A stretch of DNA of 64,000 bases from JADJYF01 sp965278995. GTDB taxonomy: Bacteria > Pseudomonadota > Gammaproteobacteria > Ga0077536. Below the pieces are notes generated by a model, which was not told the origin of the DNA, did not search any database, and worked only from the letters and a program-made list of their open reading frames with translations. The DNA lies in NCBI GenBank assembly GCA_965278995.1, contig OZ257136.1:558001-622000 (forward strand), given 5' to 3'. The position numbers and the translations under genes were made by a program. Shown here one piece after another: positions 14,863-22,390 of this stretch. Positions within the stretch are counted from its first letter, which is position 1, and the number at the start of each line of letters is the position of its first letter.

Positions 14863-17742
14863 ATGGACATGAGTAATCTGCTGGTGAAAGGTAGCCGCGG
14901 GCCGGCGGTGCGGAGCTTGCGGCGCGCGCTGGTGCGCGAACTCCGCGCCGACGCAGCGGATTTCCCCCAGCTTGCCAACGGCGACGAGTTCGACAATGAC
15001 GTCGAGGCGGCGGTGCGCCGATGGCAGTCTGGAATCGGCGTGGTGGCGGATGGCGTGGTCGGTGCACGTTGTCAGGTGCTCCTCGAGCTGATGACTGAGA
15101 CCACGCTCAAGCTGAATCTCGGCACCAACGAAGTGCGGGCGCTGTTCCCGGCGACCAAACCCGCGAATATTTCGCGATACCTGCCCTATGTGCAGGCCGC
15201 GCTGGGCGCAGAAGGCCTCACGGATCCGCCGATGGTACTGGCCGCGCTGGGAACTATCCGCGCTGAGAGCGAAGGTTTTCTGCCGATCACCGAATTCCCG
15301 TCGCAGTTCAACACCGATACTGGTAAGCCGCTATTCAACCGTTACGAGGGCGCGACCAGACTGGGTAATACTCAGCCCGGTGACGGCGCGCGTTACTGCG
15401 GACGTGGTTTCGTACAGCTCACCGGCCGCGACAATTATCAGCGTCATGGCACGGCTATCGGGGTCAACCTCATCGCTGCCCCTGAGCTGGCCAATGCACC
15501 GGAAATCGCGGCCGCATTGCTTGCGCATTTTCTGGCCGATTGCGCGAAACGCATGCGCGCGGCGCTGGCGAAGAAGGACTATCGCGCGGCTCGCAAGCTG
15601 GTGAACGGCGGCAGCCACGGGCTGGATCGTTTCAGCGACGTCTTCAAGCTGGCGGAAACACGCCCGGCCACTGCTGCTGGTGTGACCGTCGCAGCCGGCC
15701 GTCGCGCCACACAGCGTGCAGCACTGCGCCAGGCCGAGAAAGAAGGCGAGGCCGCGACCAAGCGACGGCCACTCACTGCGCGCAAGGACCCGCTGGATTT
15801 GCGTGATCGCACTTACCAGCCGCCCCCACTCGGTTTATTGGCCGAATTTCCACCTGCCGAACATCTGCAGGCGTATCTGCCGCGCTATACCAAGGCGGGT
15901 TTGATCCTGAATCAGGGTCAGGAAGGGGCCTGTACCGGCTTCGGACTCGCTTGCGTAGTGAACTACCTGCGCTGGCGCCGCGAGGGTCTTCCACCGAAGA
16001 TGATGTCGGTGAGTCCGCGCATGCTCTACAACTTCGCCCGTCGTTACGACGAGTATTCCGGCGAGGATTACGATGGCTCGAGCTGCCGTGGCGCTTTAAA
16101 AGGCTGGTTCCGTCATGGCGTGTGCCTGGCCGATGACTGGTGCTATCTCCCCAACACGTCGCCGCCGCCGAGGTATGGCTATGCAGAGCGCGCGACTGAA
16201 ACGTCGTTGGGCGTTTACTACCGTGTCGATTTGAAATCGATCAGTGATCTGCAGGCTGCAATCCAGGAAGTCGGTGCGGTTTATGTATCGTCCACCACGC
16301 ACGATGGCTGGGATGGCGTGACGAGCACGCGCAAGGCGCCAAAAAAGCACGACGACCTGCCCGTCATCGAGTTCGACGGTCGACCGTCTTCGACCGGTGG
16401 TCACGCATATGCGCTGGTCGGCTATAACGCTCACGGGTTTATCCTGCAGAACTCCTGGGGCGCGGAGTGGGGCGGTGGCGGCTTCGCCGTGATTACCTAC
16501 GCCGATTGGCTGGCCAATGCGATGGATGCGTGGGTCGCCGCGCTGGGTGTACCCGGAGTAGTGGTTGGCAAGGCGAGCGGCATCGGCGGATCGTCGACCA
16601 CTCGTGCCGGCGCCGATCGTAGTCGCTGGTGGGATGAAGCCACTGCCTACGAACATAGCATTGTGACCGGCAACGATGGGCGAGTGCGCCGTTATCTGAC
16701 CGAGGACGAATCGTCGCGCATGCTGCTGCACCAGGCCGCTGGTCTGCCTGATCGCTGGTTCCGTGCCACGGCAACAAGCGCAAAAAAGCGTCTGGTCATC
16801 TACGCGCACGGTGGGCTCAACAGTGAAAAGGATGCGATCGAGCGTGCACGAGCGATGGGCCGCTACTTCACCGGTAATGGCTGTTACCCGCTGTTCCTGG
16901 TGTGGAAGACCGGACTGCTCGAGTCTATCGGCAACATCCTGAGTGAATTCGGTCGCAGGCAGCCGCCGCGCGTGGCCGGTGTCGGTGAATGGTTCACCGA
17001 GCAGACCGATGCCGCGATCGAGCAAACCATCGGCCGCGGGCTTGCCCGGCCGGTGTGGAGCGAAATGAAGGAGAACGCCGAACTTGCCTGCGCGAGTGGC
17101 CGCGGGGGCGATCTGCTGGCAGCGGCCCTGCAAAAGCTTGCCAGCACCTGGGGCGATGACTTCGAACTGCATCTGGTCGGCCACTCAGCGGGTTCAATCA
17201 TCCTCGGCAATCTGCTCACGCCCCTGGAAAAGCGCGGACTGAGCGCCAGGATTGCATCGATTCAGCTTTATGCACCAGCCTGCTCGGTGCAGTTCGCCAA
17301 TCGGCATTACGCTTCGCGTCCCGAACTCATGAAGCGGCTGTATATCGACGTATTGTCTGATGCCAACGAGCGCGACGACAACGTCGTCGGCATCTATCGC
17401 AAGTCGTTGCTTTATCTGGTGTCGAATGCGCTGGAAACCGACCTGCGCACACCGATTCTCGGACTCGCCAATGCCAGCGATCCGAAATTCCATAACTGGG
17501 ATGGTTCATCGACCACCGGCGAGGTGCTGAACATCTGGCGCGAGGCGGCCAGGGCTGCGGGTCTGCGTGATCGGACCAACGTCGTCATTCCAGACAAGAT
17601 TGTGCAATCGGAGAACCCACGGAAGACCGCTGCCGCGAGCCATGGTGGTTTCGATAACGACGTCGACACCATAGCAGCGACCCTGAAACGAATCACGGGT
17701 GCGACGCTGAAGACGCCAGTGGACGATCTGCGCGGTTTTTGA
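14863..17742 (+). CDS. Four-part lytic fusion: PG-binding, GH19-like lysozyme, papain-like C1 protease, alpha/beta-hydrolase
   Basis: 959 residues. Residues 1-75 form a peptidoglycan-binding type 1 domain (VKGSRGPAVRSLRRALVREL, then AAVRRWQSGIGVVADG). Residues about 90-270 resemble GH19 chitinase/endolysin domains: IRAESEGF (candidate catalytic Glu near 133) and ARYCGRGFVQLTGRDNYQRH. Residues about 310-570 are a papain-like C1 domain: NQGQEGACTGFGLA (Cys 357), GGHAYALVGYNAHGF (His 514) and LQNSWGAEWGGGGFAVI (Asn 530). Residues about 640-900 are an alpha/beta-hydrolase: LVIYAHGGLNSE and a nucleophile elbow LVGHSAGSI (Ser 775). No signal peptide or membrane helix is seen, and there is no immunity-like or lysis partner next to it. 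A cell-wall/protein-degrading effector or phage-derived enzyme is possible. ATG 14869 is an alternative start. Confidence 0.85.
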   Translation: MDMSNLLVKGSRGPAVRSLRRALVRELRADAADFPQLANGDEFDNDVEAAVRRWQSGIGVVADGVVGARCQVLLELMTETTLKLNLGTNEVRALFPATKPANISRYLPYVQAALGAEGLTDPPMVLAALGTIRAESEGFLPITEFPSQFNTDTGKPLFNRYEGATRLGNTQPGDGARYCGRGFVQLTGRDNYQRHGTAIGVNLIAAPELANAPEIAAALLAHFLADCAKRMRAALAKKDYRAARKLVNGGSHGLDRFSDVFKLAETRPATAAGVTVAAGRRATQRAALRQAEKEGEAATKRRPLTARKDPLDLRDRTYQPPPLGLLAEFPPAEHLQAYLPRYTKAGLILNQGQEGACTGFGLACVVNYLRWRREGLPPKMMSVSPRMLYNFARRYDEYSGEDYDGSSCRGALKGWFRHGVCLADDWCYLPNTSPPPRYGYAERATETSLGVYYRVDLKSISDLQAAIQEVGAVYVSSTTHDGWDGVTSTRKAPKKHDDLPVIEFDGRPSSTGGHAYALVGYNAHGFILQNSWGAEWGGGGFAVITYADWLANAMDAWVAALGVPGVVVGKASGIGGSSTTRAGADRSRWWDEATAYEHSIVTGNDGRVRRYLTEDESSRMLLHQAAGLPDRWFRATATSAKKRLVIYAHGGLNSEKDAIERARAMGRYFTGNGCYPLFLVWKTGLLESIGNILSEFGRRQPPRVAGVGEWFTEQTDAAIEQTIGRGLARPVWSEMKENAELACASGRGGDLLAAALQKLASTWGDDFELHLVGHSAGSIILGNLLTPLEKRGLSARIASIQLYAPACSVQFANRHYASRPELMKRLYIDVLSDANERDDNVVGIYRKSLLYLVSNALETDLRTPILGLANASDPKFHNWDGSSTTGEVLNIWREAARAAGLRDRTNVVIPDKIVQSENPRKTAAASHGGFDNDVDTIAATLKRITGATLKTPVDDLRGF

Positions 17743-17818
17743 GGCTGCTCAAGCCGCAGTTGCCCTGCAAGCAGCGGTCGAGGTCACGATCGCTGATTGC
17801 GCCAGCGCGCCCGCAACA

Positions 17819-19168
17819 CTACACCGGTCGACGCCGCACCGGTGTCAGATTCGACGCGCCCAGGTCGAGATGCTCGCGCAGCGTGTTGCCTGAATATTCC
17901 TTACGGAATAGTCCACGGCGCTGGAGTACGGGAACGACAAAGTCCACAAACTCTTCGAAGGCCCTCGGAGAATAAGCAGCCGAAATCATGAATCCGTCGG
18001 CTTCTTCTGTCACCAGACTGTGCTCGAGCATATCGGCAACCTGACTGGCCGTCCCGACCAGTTGCGGCAAGGTGATCCCCTGTGCATAGAGTTTGCCGAC
18101 ATCGCGCAGAGTGAGGTCGTCTTTCTTGCTCAAATACTTCACCACTTCCAGCAGCCCTTTTGATCCTGGCGCGGAAATGTCTGCAACCGGGCTATCCAGG
18201 GAATACTGGGAGAAGTCGTGGTCGGTATGCATCGACATCGTAATGAGCCCCGATATCGGGTCAGCCAGCTCGTTGTGGTAAGCCTGTTTCTCGCGCGCCA
18301 GTGCCTCGGTCTCGCCAATAAAAGGGACCACGGCCGGAAATATCTTGACGCCATCGGGGTCGCGACCGAAATTCGCTACCCGCGCTTTGACGTCAGCGTA
18401 GTAAGCCCGCCGATTTTCTGGTGATGGTTCGATTTCAAAGACGGCTTCCGCCCATCTCGCCGCGTAATCCTTGCCTCGCGCCGAGGAGCCAGCCTGGATG
18501 ATGACGGGCCGCTGTTGCGGTGAGCGTGAAACATTCAACGGGCCGCGTACCTTGAAGTACTCGCCCACATGGTTAATCTCGTGCACGCAGTCGGGGTCGG
18601 CAAAAATGCCAGCTTCTCGGTCTTCAACCAGTGCCGCCTCCTGCCAGCTCCCCCACAGTTCGAACGCGACTTCCAGGAACTCTTCCGCGCGTTCATAGCG
18701 TTGCGCGTGATCGAGCATGTCGTCGTAACCAAAATTCTGACCTTCGGCCTGATTGAGCGAAGTCACCACGTTCCAACCCATTCGTCCGCGAGATAAATGG
18801 TCCAGTGTGCCGAAAGAACGCGCAATGTCGTAGGGTGTGAAATACGTGGTCGATTTGGTAACTGCCAGCCCCAGTTTTTCGGTCGCTGAAATGAGCGCCG
18901 CCACGACCATCGTCGGATCGAGCCCCACTGCACCCTGGGTCCCACGCCGTATCGGATCGCGAATGTCGTTTCCGTAACGTCGTGGTGTGGCCAGGACATC
19001 TGCGAAAAACATGAAATCGAACTTTCCACGCTCCAGTATCCGCGCGATGTTCTGGTAATAACCGAGGTCGAGAAAATTGGCGTCCGAAGCCGGGTGACGC
19101 CAGGCCGCATGGCTGTGCGTAACCGGGCCCGCGATCTGGAATCCAGCGAGATGCATTTGCCGCTTCAT
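17819..19168 (-). CDS. NtaA/SnaA/DszA-type FMN-dependent monooxygenase
   Basis: 449 residues, bacterial luciferase-like TIM barrel. Family signatures include MHLAGFQIAGPVTHSHAAWR, YYQNIARILERGKFDFMFFA, DPTMVVAALISATEKLGLA, SRGRMGWNVVTS and QRPVIIQAGSSARGKDYAAR. Members (nitrilotriacetate, pristinamycin and dibenzothiophene-sulfone monooxygenases) use reduced FMN from a separate reductase to oxidise N- or S-containing compounds. No flavin reductase gene is adjacent. The length equals the family norm of about 440-460. The gene lies 158 bp downstream of the VOC gene on the same strand, separated by a strong stem-loop. Substrate unknown. Confidence 0.92.
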   Translation of the reverse strand: MKRQMHLAGFQIAGPVTHSHAAWRHPASDANFLDLGYYQNIARILERGKFDFMFFADVLATPRRYGNDIRDPIRRGTQGAVGLDPTMVVAALISATEKLGLAVTKSTTYFTPYDIARSFGTLDHLSRGRMGWNVVTSLNQAEGQNFGYDDMLDHAQRYERAEEFLEVAFELWGSWQEAALVEDREAGIFADPDCVHEINHVGEYFKVRGPLNVSRSPQQRPVIIQAGSSARGKDYAARWAEAVFEIEPSPENRRAYYADVKARVANFGRDPDGVKIFPAVVPFIGETEALAREKQAYHNELADPISGLITMSMHTDHDFSQYSLDSPVADISAPGSKGLLEVVKYLSKKDDLTLRDVGKLYAQGITLPQLVGTASQVADMLEHSLVTEEADGFMISAAYSPRAFEEFVDFVVPVLQRRGLFRKEYSGNTLREHLDLGASNLTPVRRRPV

Positions 19169-19252
19169 GGGGAACGATCTGATCCTGCTTGTTGCAAATT
19201 TTCACGGCCCGAACCGCATTACGGGTCGGCCGGCGGCACGGCGTCGGCACAG

Positions 19253-19305
19253 ACCCGGCTCGCGCATACGAGTGCCATCGCAATTCGTCGTACGGCGAGC
19301 CGGGT
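19253..19305. repeat. Long stem-loop between the VOC and monooxygenase genes
   Basis: ACCCGGCTCGC (19253-19263) pairs perfectly with GCGAGCCGGGT (19295-19305). Pairing continues inward with one bulge (GCATACGA against TCGTACG), giving nearly 18 bp around a loop of about 16 nt. No T-tract follows on either strand, so it is not a classic intrinsic terminator. It may be an RNA-stabilising or attenuating structure, or a REP-like unit. Confidence 0.6.
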
Positions 19306-19326
19306 CGCTTCGTTCGTGCGATGACC

Positions 19327-19707
19327 TCAAGGCACCCGAAACAGGCCGCACAGCTTGTTGCCGGCCGGATCGCGCAGGTAGGCGAGGTAGAGTTTACCGA
19401 AGCCGCCTTCGCGCACGCCAGGTGGGTCCTCACAGGTGGTGCCCCCATTGGCCACGCCAGCGGCGTGCCAGGCATCGATTTGCGCCGGTGAATCACAGGC
19501 GAATCCGATGGTGCCGCCGTTGGCGGCCGTTGCCGCTTTACCGTTGATCGGCGCGGTTACCAGGAACAGTCCACCGTTGTGCATGTAAATCAAGCGCCCC
19601 TTGTCGTCGGTAATGGCGGGCTTGGCCCCTAATGTGCCCAGTACGGCGTCATAGAAAACCTTTGAGCGCGCGATGTTGTCACTGCCGACCATGATGTGCG
19701 AAAACAT
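19327..19707 (-). CDS. VOC-family (glyoxalase/dioxygenase-like) protein
   Basis: 126 residues from the ATG at 19707, chosen for its strong ribosome site (GAGGAGAGAG). It has the vicinal-oxygen-chelate start FSHIMVGSDNIARSKVFYDA, a metal-site His near residue 4, then YMHNGGLFLVTAPINGK, GFACDSPAQIDAWHAAGVAN and the end YLAYLRDPAGNKLCGLFRV. Such one-module proteins often act in lactoylglutathione-like isomerisation, epoxide opening or antibiotic binding. The family does not predict the substrate. It precedes the flavin monooxygenase on the same strand. Confidence 0.88.
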   Translation of the reverse strand: MFSHIMVGSDNIARSKVFYDAVLGTLGAKPAITDDKGRLIYMHNGGLFLVTAPINGKAATAANGGTIGFACDSPAQIDAWHAAGVANGGTTCEDPPGVREGGFGKLYLAYLRDPAGNKLCGLFRVP

Positions 19708-19895
19708 TTCTCTCTCCTCGTCTGTTGAAACAGTCCGTATATCCTGACGCGTACACGGAAGAAAGTCAGTCGTTTTCATGCCCTGCGAGTGCGCAGCGCA
19801 GCATGTGCTGGTGCGCGTGTCACGCGCTGCGGTCGCGTACTGACAGCTGGACACGGGCCCGTGTAGACTGGACCGCGATAAACGAGGGGCGCCCG

Positions 19896-20276
19896 ATGAA
19901 ATTTCCCAGTATCGAATTCGTGCATACGCTGCGCGATACGATGAACGACGACGCGGCGTTCTTCACCGCCAGCCGGTGGTCCGATGTGAAAGTGCTTTTG
20001 TGCCTGGGCGAGAAACGCTACTGGCTGAAGTTGTACGGCGGGAGGATCATCGACGTCATGGAATACTTTCCGATGGCGAATCCGCTGGGCTGGGACTACA
20101 TGATTTCAGCACCGCTCGAAATTTGGAACGCACTGCGCGACCGCAGTCGGGTGCTTGGGCATCTGCTCGACACGGGCGCCATCACGATTGACGGCAATCT
20201 ACTTCAGGCCAATCGCCTTTACGAATCGACCCACCTCATGCTCTCCGCTGTTCGCGAGCTACCCGCAGACGCTTGA
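19896..20276 (+). CDS. Small SCP2-like protein (function uncertain)
   Basis: 126 residues from the ATG at 19896, 7 bp or so after an AACGAGGGG ribosome site. The pattern of short beta-strands (WSDVKVLLCLGEKRYWLKLY, then GGRIIDVMEY) followed by SAPLEIWNALRDRSRV and GAITIDGNLLQANR resembles the sterol-carrier-protein-2 fold of small lipid-binding proteins, but the match is weak and by eye. It lacks a signal peptide and membrane helices. It lies 31 bp before the alpha/beta-hydrolase-fold gene on the same strand, so the pair is probably an operon. It could bind a hydrophobic substrate. Confidence 0.6.
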   Translation: MKFPSIEFVHTLRDTMNDDAAFFTASRWSDVKVLLCLGEKRYWLKLYGGRIIDVMEYFPMANPLGWDYMISAPLEIWNALRDRSRVLGHLLDTGAITIDGNLLQANRLYESTHLMLSAVRELPADA

Positions 20277-20307
20277 AGGCCAGCGGACACCCTCAAGGAA
20301 ATTCACC

Positions 20308-21123
20308 ATGGCGCACGAAATTACTGGACGCTATGCCGTCGTCGACGGCGCGCGGGTCTACTACGATGTATGCGGTAGCGGTGTTCCGCTCATCTGCATC
20401 CATATGGGCTGGGCATGCTCGCTACAGTGGCATTACTTCATGCCGCTGATGGCCGAAGCTGGATTCAAAGTGATTGCGCCCGATCTGCCGGGCCACGCGA
20501 AATCGATGCCCGTGAACTGGAAGCCGTTCCGGAAAATGCGCGACTACGCCGAATGGGTCTGGCATTTCATCGAGACGGTGTGCCCCGGTGAAAGACCCGT
20601 TGTCTGCGGCAGCGGTATCGGCGGTGATATGACACTGCAGCTCGCCTGCCATCACGCCGAGAGCATTCGCGCCGGCATGGCATTCGAATCGGCGGCGCGC
20701 ACGGGATCGATCTCGTTCCTGTCGGGATATGCGGACCCGCATACCTTTCCGGGCTTCCCTGCGTTGACGGATAACGCGTCGACGTCTGCCATGTACTATC
20801 CCTGCGATCCACGGAAAGTGCTCGAATCGAAATGGCAGCATCGCGCGACCTATCAGGAAACCTGCGTCGCCGACATGGACGCCTGGAACGATCACGATGT
20901 GCGGGAAGATTTGCACAAGATCAGATGCCCAATCTTCATGTACAAGGGCGAAGCGGATTATCACATTCCGGAGCAGGCCGTCATGGAGACCATCGCCATG
21001 ATCCCGAATAACCTGGCCGAAGGCGGCATCGCCAGGCAGATGGGTCATTTGATCATGATGGAAGAGCCGGAGAAGCTCGCCGAAGCGTGCCTGGGATTCC
21101 TGCGGCGCAGAGAGGTGATGTAG
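20308..21123 (+). CDS. Alpha/beta-hydrolase-fold protein lacking the nucleophile serine
   Basis: 271 residues with an AAGGAA ribosome site. The fold is clear: GVPLICIHMGWACSLQWHYF (oxyanion region), FKVIAPDLPGHAKS, the elbow segment VVCGSGIGGDMTLQLACHHA and CPIFMYKGEADYHIP (acid), then QMGHLIMMEEPEKLAE (His). Aligned to the usual VGHSxGG elbow, the sequence reads CGSGIGG, so the nucleophile position is Gly rather than Ser. The acid and His seem kept. It may be a non-hydrolytic member, as in cofactor-free dioxygenases or lyases of this fold, or use another residue. It probably forms an operon with the small upstream gene. Confidence 0.85.
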   Translation: MAHEITGRYAVVDGARVYYDVCGSGVPLICIHMGWACSLQWHYFMPLMAEAGFKVIAPDLPGHAKSMPVNWKPFRKMRDYAEWVWHFIETVCPGERPVVCGSGIGGDMTLQLACHHAESIRAGMAFESAARTGSISFLSGYADPHTFPGFPALTDNASTSAMYYPCDPRKVLESKWQHRATYQETCVADMDAWNDHDVREDLHKIRCPIFMYKGEADYHIPEQAVMETIAMIPNNLAEGGIARQMGHLIMMEEPEKLAEACLGFLRRREVM

Positions 21124-21169
21124 CGAATCCTCATGGCCGATACACAGCGAGCGGGTTGTCCGAGTACGC

Positions 21170-22390
21170 ATGAAATCAAGCACCCGTAATACCTTATTAG
21201 TCGTCGTTCCGATTGTCCTGGCCGTAGTTTTGAGCCCATACCTGTGGGACCAATTCGAAATATTCACCACGCGCGCCTCGGCTGCTGCGCCACCGGCCGC
21301 CGAGCGGCCGATAGCTGTCAGCGCTGCGGTCGCGCGCCGCGGAGCCATGGACATCGTTATTACAGCGCTCGGCACGGTCACCGCCCGCGAGACCGTGACG
21401 GTGCGAAGCCGCGTCGACGGCGAACTGATTCGTATCCACTTTATCGAAGGCCAGCGCGTCGAGGCCGGTGATCTACTCGCCGAGATCGATCCGCGGCCCT
21501 ACCAGATTGCGCTCGACCAGGCCAACGGCCAGTTGCGCAAGGATCAGGCGCTGCTCGAGAACAGCCGGCTCGATCTGGTCCGCTATCGCGACCTGCTGGC
21601 GCAGGATTCGATTGCGGCCCAGCAAGTCGATGCGCAGGCGGCGCTGGTTCATCAGTACGAGGGCACGGTAATGACCGACCGTGCCGAAGTCGACGACGCC
21701 AAATTGCAGCTGACCTACGCGCGCATCACGGCGCCGATCAGCGGGCGGCTCGGCCTGCGTCAGATCGACGTCGGCAACATCATTCACGCCAGCGACACCA
21801 CCGGACTTGTCGTCATCACCAGCACGCAACCGGTGACAGCGCTGTTCACTATCCCGTCCGAGAAGCTGCCGGCAATCCGTGAACGTATGCAGGCGGGCGC
21901 GGGCTTGACTGTCGACGCTTTCGATCGCAGCGGTGCCAATCGCCTCGCTGTTGGCAAACTGCTGAGCCTCGATAATCAAATCGATACGGCCACAGCCACG
22001 CTCAAGCTCAAAGCGGAGTTCGCCAACGAAGACGAGAAACTCTTCCCCAATCAGTTCGTCAACATCGGCTTGCATGTCGAGACGCGTGAAGGGGTGACGC
22101 TGATCCCCAGCGCTGCTGTGCAACGCGGGCAGAACGGAGCGTTTGTCTATGTCGTCGGCGCCGACCAAGCCGTGCAGTTGCGCACGGTCACACTCGGACC
22201 GGCAGCGGACGATGCGATCGTTATTGAAACGGGGCTCGCACCCGGCGACCGGGTGGTGACTGACGGCGTCGACAAGCTGCACGACGGCAGTCGGGTCGTG
22301 CCCGCTGCCGTCGCGTCCATCGGCACCGATATCACGGAACAGCATGCGAGCCCGGCAACGCCGGCGGCGGAATCGCCAGACCTTCGGTGA
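21170..22390 (+). CDS. mdtA: MdtA-like RND membrane-fusion protein
   Basis: 406 residues. An N-terminal membrane anchor (TLLVVVPIVLAVVLSPYLW) without a lipobox is followed by AARRG-type entry (VAARRGAMDIVITALGTVTA with small changes) and the lipoyl half VRSRVDGELIRIHFIEGQRV. Next come a helical hairpin (DQANGQLRKDQALLENSRLD), the second lipoyl half ITAPISGRLGLRQIDVGN and the barrel domain. It matches the adaptor of the MdtABC multidrug system, which uses two different RND permeases. The stop overlaps the first permease start (GTGA). No dedicated regulator (BaeSR-like) is adjacent. Symbol given by family and operon order. Confidence 0.9.
   Translation: MKSSTRNTLLVVVPIVLAVVLSPYLWDQFEIFTTRASAAAPPAAERPIAVSAAVARRGAMDIVITALGTVTARETVTVRSRVDGELIRIHFIEGQRVEAGDLLAEIDPRPYQIALDQANGQLRKDQALLENSRLDLVRYRDLLAQDSIAAQQVDAQAALVHQYEGTVMTDRAEVDDAKLQLTYARITAPISGRLGLRQIDVGNIIHASDTTGLVVITSTQPVTALFTIPSEKLPAIRERMQAGAGLTVDAFDRSGANRLAVGKLLSLDNQIDTATATLKLKAEFANEDEKLFPNQFVNIGLHVETREGVTLIPSAAVQRGQNGAFVYVVGADQAVQLRTVTLGPAADDAIVIETGLAPGDRVVTDGVDKLHDGSRVVPAAVASIGTDITEQHASPATPAAESPDLR

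Noticed and set aside
17821..17845. ACACCGGT...ACCGGTGT hairpin at the end of the monooxygenase gene
   Set aside because: It lies within the final codons and the stop, has no T-tract and is short; a terminator cannot be claimed.
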